NCBI GenBank assembly: GCA_051745565.1
Contig: JBNJEF010000025.1
Span: 1 to 9,547 of the forward strand
Direction: 5' to 3'
Source: SKVL01 sp051745565
GTDB taxonomy: Bacteria; Patescibacteriota; Minisyncoccia; Phycocordibacterales; CSBR16-193
Length of the DNA: 9,547 nt
The notes below the pieces were generated by a model. That model saw only the letters and a program-made list of their open reading frames with translations. It did not search any database and was not told the origin of the DNA. Both the position numbers and the translations under genes were made by a program. This document shows, piece by piece, positions 1-5,536 of this stretch. Numbering within the stretch: the first letter of the stretch is position 1; each line of letters starts with the position of its first letter.

Positions 1-98
1 CCCAAGCTCTTCTGAACGGTCGGCCCAGAAAAACGCTTGGCTTCAGAAAGCCGGATGAGGTATTATTAGAAGTGTTGCGTTAGTTTTTAGAATCCAAG
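1..98 (+). mobile_element. Right end of an IS30-like insertion sequence (cut by the window edge)
   Basis: The window opens inside a transposase reading frame of IS30 type (3-83), which runs directly into a stretch beginning GTGTTGC at 72 and continuing T-rich to GAATCC at 91. As I recall, IS30-family elements often overlap the end of the transposase gene with a terminal inverted repeat that has a GTTGC core and a GAA-containing outer part; that match is family knowledge, not proof. The element's left end and most of the transposase lie outside the window, so whether it is intact cannot be told. The exact right boundary is uncertain by several bases. Confidence 0.55.
3..83 (+). CDS. IS30-family transposase, C-terminal end only
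   Basis: This open frame enters from the left edge and stops at TAG 81-83. It gives 26 residues beginning QALLNGRPRKTLGF and ending in EVLR. The segment N-G-R-P-R-K-T-L-G-F-(x)n-P-x-E-V is the signature of the C-terminal end of the DDE integrase core in IS30-type transposases, where 'LN.RPRKTLGF.TP.EV' follows the catalytic glutamate region. The catalytic residues lie outside the window. The protein would cut and rejoin the ends of its own element. Spacing to the next gene is 180 bases on the same strand. Whether the upstream part is intact or a relic is unknown. Confidence 0.72.
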   Translation, partial: QALLNGRPRKTLGFRKPDEVLLEVLR

Positions 99-216
99 TA
101 TTGTAAAAAAATCGGGTGTTCAAGATCATCGGATTGGTATATCATGGAATTATAAGCAGGATATTTATCTCCTAGGAATAACGAATCTCTTTTTGAGGTT
201 GGCAGAGGGGTTATTA

Positions 217-267
217 ATGGTTGCAGATGTGGTTTTATTTAGATCAATTTATTTAAAAATTATATGA
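217..267 (+). CDS. Possible 16-codon leader ORF coupled to the CDF gene
   Basis: A short frame starts at ATG 217 and ends at TGA 265-267, coding for MVADVVLFRSIYLKII. A purine-rich AGAGGGG (204-210) sits 6 bases before the ATG and could act as a Shine-Dalgarno site. Its stop overlaps the CDF start as ATGA (264-267), the classical arrangement for translational coupling. The CDF gene has no recognisable ribosome binding site of its own, which makes coupling attractive. At this length chance is a real alternative, so this is an inference from layout, not a recognised peptide. Confidence 0.3.
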   Translation: MVADVVLFRSIYLKII

Positions 268-1322
268 AAGAAAAGATTGCTTCACTTTCAATTTTGGCGA
301 ATATTTTTTTGGCCGGAGGAAAGGTCTCGGTTGGTCTATTGACTAATTCGGCGGCGATTTTGGCGGCGGGGGTGGATTCGTTGGTTGATATCTTTTCCTC
401 CACAATTAGTTTTGTGGGGATCAAGATCGCCGGGAAGCCGGCGGATGAGAAGCACCCTTACGGACATTACAAATACGAGGTTTTAGGAGGGGTCATTATT
501 GTTATTTTGATCTTGATCACAGGTATCGGGATCATTTATGATTCCGTGAAAGGGCTCTTTGAGCCGGAGGTGGTTGAGCTTGGTTACTTGGCCTTTGGAG
601 TGATGATCGTCTCAACGGTAGTTAATGAGGTGATGGCAAGGCTGAAAATTTATTATGGTAAGAAAGAGAATTCAGTTGGCCTTATATCCGATGGATTTCA
701 TTCCAGACTGGATGTTTATACCTCGCTTGTGATCCTGTTGGGACTTGTTTTGACAAGATACTGGATCTATGCGGATTCGGTGATAGCTATTTTAATGGGG
801 TTGTATATTATCAAAGAAGCGTATTCGATCGGTAAGGATACAGTCGGTTCCTTACTGGATGTTGCGGCGGATGAGGAAACGGAAAAGGAGATCAAAGAAG
901 TGGTTCAAAAGCATAATGTGGAGTTGGAGTCTCTGAAAACTCAGAAGAAAGGTTCCGCTATTACTGCTAATCTAGAGATCAAATTAGCCGGTGATCTAAG
1001 TGTTGAAGAGGCTTCCAAGGTTTCAGAGGACCTACGGAGTGACCTTGTTGAGAAGGTGGAGAGTTTACAGTATGTTGCGATTCAGATCAAAAGTCATGAA
1101 GTTACAACTAGTTACTTTAAACCGGAATTCAGGCGAGGTTTTGGGTGGAGGAGAAAGGGGGCAGTGGTAGGAAGTAATGAAAAGGAAAGGGCGGTGAGGG
1201 AAGGCGATCATTGTGCTTGCAAGAAATGCGGACACAAAGAACCGCACAAAAGGGGTGTTCCATGCAAAGATGTGAAGTGTCCGGAGTGCGGGGAGAAAAT
1301 GAAAAGGGAAATGTTACGCTAA
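264..1322 (+). CDS. Cation diffusion facilitator (CDF) metal transporter with C-terminal zinc ribbon
   Basis: Membrane antiporter of the CDF family, expected to export Zn2+, Fe2+ or Mn2+ in exchange for protons. The 352 residues show the family's transmembrane core (about 8-195), with metal site residues D38-x3-D42 in TM2 and H146-x3-D150 in TM5. This is the D/D/H/D pattern of FieF/YiiP-type carriers. The HPYGHYKYE motif (64-72) follows TM2. A cytoplasmic ferredoxin-like dimer domain covers about 200-280. Unlike the usual roughly 300-residue carriers, this one adds about 65 residues: a basic linker, then C319-x2-C322 and C339-x2-C342 with H316, C317, H324, H328 and C334 nearby, resembling the small CxxCG...PHxRGxPC...CPxCG ribbon seen in other proteins. 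In-frame stop TAG at 240-242 leaves ATG 264 as the first ATG. Substrate cannot be fixed from sequence. Confidence 0.93.
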   Translation: MKEKIASLSILANIFLAGGKVSVGLLTNSAAILAAGVDSLVDIFSSTISFVGIKIAGKPADEKHPYGHYKYEVLGGVIIVILILITGIGIIYDSVKGLFEPEVVELGYLAFGVMIVSTVVNEVMARLKIYYGKKENSVGLISDGFHSRLDVYTSLVILLGLVLTRYWIYADSVIAILMGLYIIKEAYSIGKDTVGSLLDVAADEETEKEIKEVVQKHNVELESLKTQKKGSAITANLEIKLAGDLSVEEASKVSEDLRSDLVEKVESLQYVAIQIKSHEVTTSYFKPEFRRGFGWRRKGAVVGSNEKERAVREGDHCACKKCGHKEPHKRGVPCKDVKCPECGEKMKREMLR

Positions 1323-1383
1323 AAAAACAGAGACCAATAAGATGATGATCTCAAGCTTCTTTTAGTTTTTATTTTGTCATATT

Positions 1384-1401
1384 CCTCTATTTTACTAGAG
1401 G
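1384..1401. other. Small hairpin downstream of the CDF gene
   Basis: CCTCTA (1384-1389) and TAGAGG (1396-1401) can pair around a six-base TTTTAC loop. The stem is only 6 bp and the following bases (TGTTGCAATT) give no proper U-tract, so it would be a poor intrinsic terminator. No better terminator for the CDF gene was found between 1323 and 1503. Confidence 0.25.
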
Positions 1402-1426
1402 TGTTGCAATTATTTCTTGAACTAGG
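1400..1426 (+). repeat. Sequence resembling an IS30-type terminal repeat, no transposase attached
   Basis: The segment starts GGTGTTGC and ends TTGAACTAGG. It shares the GTGTTGC core, the T-rich centre and the GAA position with the IS30-like end at 72-98, in the same orientation (about 15 of 23 positions match by eye from GTGTTGC). The bases to its left encode the CDF gene rather than a transposase, so if real this is a solo end or relic. It could be chance resemblance in AT-rich DNA. Confidence 0.3.
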
Positions 1427-1492
1427 AAATATCCATTTTTAAAAATAGGAAGTTATTGTAAAATTCATATAGATTTTTTGAACCTTTAAGAT

Positions 1493-1500
1493 AAGGAGGT
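1493..1500 (+). promoter_or_regulatory. Shine-Dalgarno site of the 134-residue protein gene
   Basis: AAGGAGGT lies 3 bases before ATG 1504 (7 bases from its GG core), a perfect anti-16S match. It fixes the start and shows that this host uses Shine-Dalgarno initiation, in contrast to valS, the deaminase and the CDF gene, which show none. Confidence 0.85.
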
Positions 1501-1503
1501 TTT

Positions 1504-1908
1504 ATGACTGAGGCGTATCTGCAAATAATGATAGACGAAGAAGGTAACGTCAGCTCTGTAACTAACAATAACGGGCACACAACAATAGACGAAGAGAAAA
1601 TGTGGAAGTTGGTAAAGCACCACGCTGAAGCTCGGATCCGTAAAGACCTTTGCGGAGTATTCATACAGATCGCAAGCGATGGAAATGTGCAAAAGAATGT
1701 AATAGGTATAGAGAACGAAAATTCGTATTTAAAAGAAAGTCCATGGTTGATACAGTTGATCGTCGGACATTTAAATCGAATTTTAGAGGAAGGAGATGGT
1801 AAAAGATTAAACCGCAAAGCTACACCTCCATTTATATTTTCTGATCTTCTTGATCCGGAAAACCCTCCTATTTTTCCTTTGGACGATCAGTGGACTGAAG
1901 ATTATTAA
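1504..1908 (+). CDS. Unrecognised soluble 134-residue protein
   Basis: I do not recognise this family. The start is set by a perfect Shine-Dalgarno site and the gene ends just before a strong hairpin terminator, so it is very likely real and separately transcribed. The product is acidic and has no signal peptide or membrane segment, so it is probably cytoplasmic. The first half (about 4-75) looks like a small alpha/beta domain: strand-like YLQIMI, a turn with DEEGN, a helical stretch WKLVKHHAEARI, then strand-like GVFIQIA. A likely amphipathic helix follows (about 80-95, WLIQLIVGHLNRI). The tail is rich in proline, aspartate and aromatic residues and looks extended. The only cysteine is C50. 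It faces valS tail to tail with 51 bases between; no shared function is implied. Confidence 0.8.
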   Translation: MTEAYLQIMIDEEGNVSSVTNNNGHTTIDEEKMWKLVKHHAEARIRKDLCGVFIQIASDGNVQKNVIGIENENSYLKESPWLIQLIVGHLNRILEEGDGKRLNRKATPPFIFSDLLDPENPPIFPLDDQWTEDY

Positions 1909-1926
1909 AACAGTCTGATACATTCT

Positions 1927-1955
1927 AAAGGGAGGTATTTATACCTCCCTTTTTT
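1927..1955. terminator. Shared terminator between convergent genes
   Basis: GGGAGGTA (1930-1937) pairs perfectly with TACCTCCC (1942-1949) around a four-base loop, extended by A-T pairs (AAA 1927-1929 with TTT 1950-1952). A T-run (1950-1955) follows on the plus strand, so it ends the 1504-1908 transcript. The A-run on the left is only three bases, so termination of valS from the other side is weaker but plausible, since valS stops at 1960. Confidence 0.88.
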
Positions 1956-1959
1956 AATA

Positions 1960-4632
1960 TTACACTTCTGCTTCTATATCTTTTAGTTGTTTGTCTATTT
2001 TATTTTTCTCCGCTAAAAATTTATTCAGACGCTGTTTTTCGTCATCCACGATCTTTTTTGGGGCTTTCTTCACAAAGTTATCATCAGCAAGTTTCTTTTC
2101 AAGAAATTCGATCCTTTCTTTTAAATTAGAGACACTTTTTATAAGACGTTGTTTCTCTTTATCTTTATCTATCGCACCTATCAGGTAAATTTCAATACTG
2201 TTTGACACAGGGATGAAAATTGCATCATCGGGTTTTTCTCCGCTTTCTATGATGTTGATCTTATCGATCCCTGTCCTCATTCTTTGGATCAAAATTTCGT
2301 TTTCTTTTAGTTTCTCGGTTTGATCACCGGCAAATATCATTGCTTCTATCTTTCTACTCGGCTCAATATCATTCTCTGATCGGGCATTTCTGATAGATTT
2401 GATGATCTCCAATGTCAGATCAAAGACCTGTGGCTTATCACCATAGTTAATATCCGAAAACTCTTTTTCATCGGGCCAGTCTTCGATTATCAGGTCACTT
2501 TTGCCGAATTCGGTCCATATTCTTTCAGTAACGAAGGGTATAAAAGGGTGCCATAATTTTAATAATCTTTCCATGATAACCAAGAGGACACTGCTTGTTT
2601 GGTCGGTTTTTTTGAATTTTGTGGCCTCAATGTACCAGTCTGCAAGATCGTTCCAAGTGAAGTCCTTTAATCTCTGTCCGGCGTTGGAAAAATCATAATT
2701 ATCAAGATCATTTGAGACGGAAGAGATCAGTTTATTCAATTTTTTCAGTATCCAAAGATCTGCGTTAACGAGGTGTTCTTCTTTTATGGATTGTTTTTTG
2801 AAATTTTCACCACCGGTTTCAAGCTTGATATATCTGGCGATATTCCATATTTTCTTGATAAGATTTCTAAAACCTTCTATCTTCTCTTCCGATAACCTCA
2901 TATTATTTCCGGGAGTGGATCCCACAACCAAAGATAAACGAGTTGAATCCGCTCCGTATTTTTCTATCATTTTGGTCGGATCGATAACATTTCCTTTTGA
3001 TTTACTCATCTTTTTGCCTTCGGTGTCAGTAACAAGTCCTTGTAAATATATATCTTGGAAGGGTATATCATTAACAGCGTATGTTGTCATTAAGATCATT
3101 CTGGCAACCCAGAAAAACAGAATATCGTAAGCTGTTTCAAGAACTTGAGTAGGATGAAACCTTTTAAAATCTTCACTTTCAATGACTAGTCTATTGTTTT
3201 CTATTTTTATTTCATCAGGACTGTGTACTAAAGTGGAGAAGGTCCACATTCCCGAAGAGAACCAAGTGTCCAAGGTATCTTCATCCCGGATCCATCCTTT
3301 TCCTTCAGGGGCTTCCAAACCGACATAAGTTTCTGAGTCACGATACCAAACAGGTATTCTGTGACCAAACCAGATCTGCCGGGAAATACACCAGTCACGT
3401 AAACTGTCCATCCAGTGAAAATACTTTTTTTCAAATGATTCCGGGATGATCTTTATCTTATCTCTTCCAAATACACCACTTTTTACGGCTTCCGAGCTGA
3501 CCTCTTTCAGACTTTTATTCTCAAGTCTTTTTACTTTTTTATTTACGTCAACAAACCACTGTAAGCTCGGGAGGGGTTCTATCGGGGTATCGCAACGATA
3601 GCAAAGTGAGAGATTGTTATCTATCTCTTCTTCTTTCTCCAGTAAACCGGCCTTTCGTATTCTATCAACGATCATCTCTCTGGCTTGTGTAGATGTTTTT
3701 CCTGAGAATTCCTCGAATCCCTCTCTTATATTGCCGTCTTCATCAATGACTTTGATCATACCCAGGTCATTATTATCTGCTATTTGCCAGTCTACGTTGG
3801 AGTGAGCAGGGGTTACACCCAAGGCTCCGGCGCCAAAATTCATATCTACCCCATGGTCAGCTATGACCTTTAGTTGTAGCTTTATACCCACAAAGTCTAC
3901 TTCGAATTCTTTTCCAATGTATTTCTTATACCGCTCATCTTTGGGGTTTACGGCCACCGCCACATCTCCCAGTTTCGTTTCCGGTCTGGTTGTGGCTATG
4001 GTGATCGGTAGATCATCAGAATACTTAAAATAGTATAGTTTCGTTTTATTTTCTTTATACTCAACTTCATCATCGGCCAAAGGGGAGTGGCACCGGGGAC
4101 ACCAGTTTACCACTCTCTCACCTCTGTAGATCAATCCGTCATCATACATCAGTTTAAAAACGGTATTGACCATTTTGTTTCTGGTCTCATCAAGGGTGTA
4201 GGCTTCTCGAGACCAGTCAAGAGAAGCGCCCATTTTTTTACACTGTGATACTATTGTATCGTGTGAATTTTTTGCATACTCCTCAACTCTTTTAAGGAAT
4301 TTTTCACGACCAAGGCTATGACGACTTACTCCTTCTTCTTTGATAAGTTTTTCAACTTTTGTTTGGGTGGCAATGGCGGCGTGATCGGTTCCCGGTATCC
4401 ATAAAGTTCTTTCTCCTTTCATCCGGTGGTAACGAATTAGAATGTCCTCAAAGGTTAAGACCCCGGCGTGTCCGGCATGAAGTGTGCCTGTAACATTGGG
4501 AGGTGGCAAAACGATCGTGTATGTTTTGGCATCTTTCGCTAAGTTTAGATTATCGGGATCAAAAAAACCCGAGTTTTCCCAATGCTTATATATCCGGTCT
4601 TCTTCTTTAGTGAAATTGAAAGACTTATCCAT
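1960..4632 (-). CDS. valS: Valyl-tRNA synthetase
   Basis: Class I aminoacyl-tRNA synthetase charging tRNA-Val with valine. Domains in order (890 residues): N-terminal catalytic half with PPPNVTGTLHAGH (43-55; HAGH replaces HIGH); a CxxC knuckle C178/C181 pairing with C344/C347 on either side of the CP1 editing domain; editing motif TTRPETKLGD (214-223); DTWFSSG (455-461); KMSKS (541-545); anticodon-binding helical domain (about 630-780); and a C-terminal coiled-coil arm (about 820-890). The usual D in the editing motif 'TPAHDPND' is S here (TPAHSNVDW, 274-282), and the cysteine pair often found between IPVWY and DTWFSS is missing. No Shine-Dalgarno site precedes ATG 4632. It converges on the 134-residue gene and diverges from the deaminase gene with 99 bases between. 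Confidence 0.97.
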   Translation of the reverse strand: MDKSFNFTKEEDRIYKHWENSGFFDPDNLNLAKDAKTYTIVLPPPNVTGTLHAGHAGVLTFEDILIRYHRMKGERTLWIPGTDHAAIATQTKVEKLIKEEGVSRHSLGREKFLKRVEEYAKNSHDTIVSQCKKMGASLDWSREAYTLDETRNKMVNTVFKLMYDDGLIYRGERVVNWCPRCHSPLADDEVEYKENKTKLYYFKYSDDLPITIATTRPETKLGDVAVAVNPKDERYKKYIGKEFEVDFVGIKLQLKVIADHGVDMNFGAGALGVTPAHSNVDWQIADNNDLGMIKVIDEDGNIREGFEEFSGKTSTQAREMIVDRIRKAGLLEKEEEIDNNLSLCYRCDTPIEPLPSLQWFVDVNKKVKRLENKSLKEVSSEAVKSGVFGRDKIKIIPESFEKKYFHWMDSLRDWCISRQIWFGHRIPVWYRDSETYVGLEAPEGKGWIRDEDTLDTWFSSGMWTFSTLVHSPDEIKIENNRLVIESEDFKRFHPTQVLETAYDILFFWVARMILMTTYAVNDIPFQDIYLQGLVTDTEGKKMSKSKGNVIDPTKMIEKYGADSTRLSLVVGSTPGNNMRLSEEKIEGFRNLIKKIWNIARYIKLETGGENFKKQSIKEEHLVNADLWILKKLNKLISSVSNDLDNYDFSNAGQRLKDFTWNDLADWYIEATKFKKTDQTSSVLLVIMERLLKLWHPFIPFVTERIWTEFGKSDLIIEDWPDEKEFSDINYGDKPQVFDLTLEIIKSIRNARSENDIEPSRKIEAMIFAGDQTEKLKENEILIQRMRTGIDKINIIESGEKPDDAIFIPVSNSIEIYLIGAIDKDKEKQRLIKSVSNLKERIEFLEKKLADDNFVKKAPKKIVDDEKQRLNKFLAEKNKIDKQLKDIEAEV

Positions 4633-4672
4633 TTTTTAAAATAAGTTTATAATTATTAACGGGTCTTAATTT

Positions 4673-4678
4673 ATTATA
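4673..4678 (-). promoter_or_regulatory. Candidate -10 box for valS
   Basis: On the minus strand these bases read TATAAT, a perfect -10 hexamer, about 41 bases before the valS start and implying a leader of about 35 bases. The matching -35 region (around 4695-4701) is poor, at about half the consensus, and falls within the palindrome at 4691-4705. In AT-rich DNA a single perfect hexamer is only moderate evidence. Confidence 0.4.
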
Positions 4679-4690
4679 TTACAATAGATA

Positions 4691-4705
4691 TTGCATTTAA
4701 TGCAA
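4691..4705. promoter_or_regulatory. 15-nt perfect palindrome between valS and the deaminase gene
   Basis: TTGCATT-T-AATGCAA is an exact inverted repeat with a single central base. It lies in the 99-base divergent intergenic region, over the expected -35 position for both genes, where a dimeric repressor or activator could control both. Which protein might bind is unknown. Confidence 0.4.
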
Positions 4706-4731
4706 AAATAATTAAGAATACTGATCATCAT

Positions 4732-5217
4732 ATGAGGTATTTATTCGGTGATGAAGAAAAAAGAGCGCTTGAATATATAGCTAAAGCTACCGAGGTTGCT
4801 AAAGATTCAAGTTGTGAGAGGTCAAAATGTGGATCTGTAATTGTTAAGTCGGAAAAGGTCATTGGTCGGGGATTTAATAGTCCGACAAAAGATATTGAAG
4901 AGCAAAGAAGGTGTTCGTATTCTAAAAGTTCTTATCATCAAAAAGTTACGGATAAAACTTGCTGTGTCCATGCTGAACAAAGAGCGATCATGGATGCTCT
5001 GAGAAAGAATCCGGGTAAATTATTCGGTTCAAGATTATATTTTATTCGTCTTGATGAGAGCGGAAAACCCGCAAGAGCCGGAGAGCCATATTGCACTATT
5101 TGCAGTAAAATGGCTCTTGATGTTGGAATTGCGGAATTTGTTTTATGGCACAATGATGGGGTTTGTGTTTATGATATGGGGGAATATAATACGCTTTCTT
5201 TTCAGTTTGGGGAATAA
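4732..5217 (+). CDS. Cytidine/dCMP-deaminase-like zinc enzyme
   Basis: Member of the zinc-dependent cytidine deaminase superfamily, closest in layout to dCMP deaminase (ComEB-like), which makes dUMP for dTMP synthesis. The 161 residues contain the GSVIVK strand (34-39), the substrate-loop equivalent GRGFNSP (45-51), the catalytic H80-A81-E82 with the proton-shuttling glutamate, and the zinc cysteines C121-x2-C124 in EPYCTIC, where most members have PCxxC. Additional cysteines C28, C33, C61, C77 and C78 are unusually many for a cytoplasmic enzyme; dCMP deaminases often use extra Cys/His residues for a second zinc. Substrate could also be another pyrimidine or a nucleotide precursor. ATG 4732 has no Shine-Dalgarno site and is preceded by an AT-rich promoter-like stretch, so a very short or absent leader is possible. 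It stands alone on its strand. Confidence 0.85.
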   Translation: MRYLFGDEEKRALEYIAKATEVAKDSSCERSKCGSVIVKSEKVIGRGFNSPTKDIEEQRRCSYSKSSYHQKVTDKTCCVHAEQRAIMDALRKNPGKLFGSRLYFIRLDESGKPARAGEPYCTICSKMALDVGIAEFVLWHNDGVCVYDMGEYNTLSFQFGE

Positions 5218-5266
5218 GAGGTAAAATAGTAGTAAATAAAAGTGAGTCAGTTCATTTTTCAATTTC

Positions 5267-5301
5267 TTATCTATATCTTCTATAAAAGAAGAATGAGATA
5301 A
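5267..5301 (+). other. Two-step hairpin after the deaminase gene
   Basis: TTATCT (5267-5272) pairs with AGATAA (5296-5301), then a 3x3 internal loop, then TCTTCT (5276-5281) pairs with AGAAGA (5287-5292) around an ATAAA loop. It lies 50 bases past the deaminase stop and may stabilise or end that transcript, although no clean T-run follows. Confidence 0.35.
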
Positions 5302-5309
5302 AATATTTT

Positions 5310-5327
5310 AGATGTTCTAAAACATCT
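5310..5327. other. Perfect 7-bp hairpin or operator
   Basis: AGATGTT (5310-5316), loop CTAA, then AACATCT (5321-5327). No T-run follows on either strand that would make it a convincing terminator. It sits about 80 bases upstream of the -35 of the PEP-CTERM promoter and could be a protein binding site. Confidence 0.35.
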
Positions 5328-5395
5328 GGAATCCGTGCTCATTTGGGGCTAATTTTGTATTGTACAAGACTATCTGTGTCAAACCAATTTAGAAA

Positions 5396-5410
5396 TGTCA
5401 ATGATTGACA
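5396..5410. promoter_or_regulatory. 15-nt palindromic operator candidate overlapping the -35 box
   Basis: TGTCAAT-G-ATTGACA is an exact inverted repeat with one central base. Its right arm contains the TTGACA -35 hexamer, so a bound dimer would block RNA polymerase. A further half site TGTCAA occurs at 5377-5382, 19 bases upstream of the first arm start, which is near two helical turns. Confidence 0.5.
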
Positions 5411-5433
5411 AATTACTCTTGATAGAGTATTCT
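5405..5433 (+). promoter_or_regulatory. Sigma-70-type promoter of the PEP-CTERM gene
   Basis: TTGACA (5405-5410, perfect -35) is separated by exactly 17 bases from TATTCT (5428-5433, four of six -10 positions). Transcription would start near 5440, giving a leader of about 97 bases before ATG 5537. Confidence 0.62.
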
Positions 5434-5460
5434 TAACTAAGATTTTGCTAGTTCGGGGTA

Positions 5461-5501
5461 GTTTTAATTATTCTCAATATAAAATTGAGAGTAGTTAAGA
5501 T
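5461..5501 (+). promoter_or_regulatory. Long hairpin in the 5' leader of the PEP-CTERM mRNA
   Basis: Bases 5461-5478 pair with 5484-5501 around an ATAAA loop: a continuous stem of 18 pairs, four of them G-U, with an all-Watson-Crick core TCTCAAT/ATTGAGA (5472-5478/5484-5490). The G-U pairs mean it is designed, or selected, as RNA on the plus strand rather than as a DNA palindrome. It ends 23 bases before the Shine-Dalgarno site. It could protect the 5' end from decay, be a protein-binding stem, or be an RNase III site. Confidence 0.5.
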
Positions 5502-5523
5502 GTTCTTTTATAACCTTAAATTT

Positions 5524-5528
5524 GGAGG
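5524..5528 (+). promoter_or_regulatory. Shine-Dalgarno site deciding the PEP-CTERM start
   Basis: GGAGG lies 8 bases before ATG 5537. It shows that the in-frame TTG at 5522, which overlaps this site, is not the start; the protein begins MRKKF, giving a clean signal peptide. Confidence 0.85.
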
Positions 5529-5536
5529 ATTTGGAG

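Larger units (their letters stand above)
5218..5536. other. Structured intergenic region with no gene
   Basis: I find no credible reading frame with a ribosome site here on either strand. Instead the region holds a long imperfect hairpin (5267-5301), a perfect hairpin (5310-5327), an 8-nt palindrome TTGTACAA (5360-5367), a palindrome fused to a promoter (5396-5433) and a long leader hairpin (5461-5501). Most of these are likely to control the downstream PEP-CTERM gene; the first two may belong to the end of the deaminase transcript. Confidence 0.6.

Noticed and set aside
1422..1817. Minus-strand frames opposite the 134-residue gene
   Set aside because: The plus-strand gene has a perfect ribosome site and terminator; the opposite frames have neither.
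3228..3434. Second minus-strand frame inside valS, and several plus-strand frames opposite valS
   Set aside because: They overlap a certain gene throughout, lack ribosome sites and have unnatural composition; they are shadows of the valS coding.
5522..5536. In-frame TTG at 5522 as an earlier start of the PEP-CTERM gene
   Set aside because: It overlaps the Shine-Dalgarno site GGAGG that serves ATG 5537, and would put acidic residues before the signal peptide.
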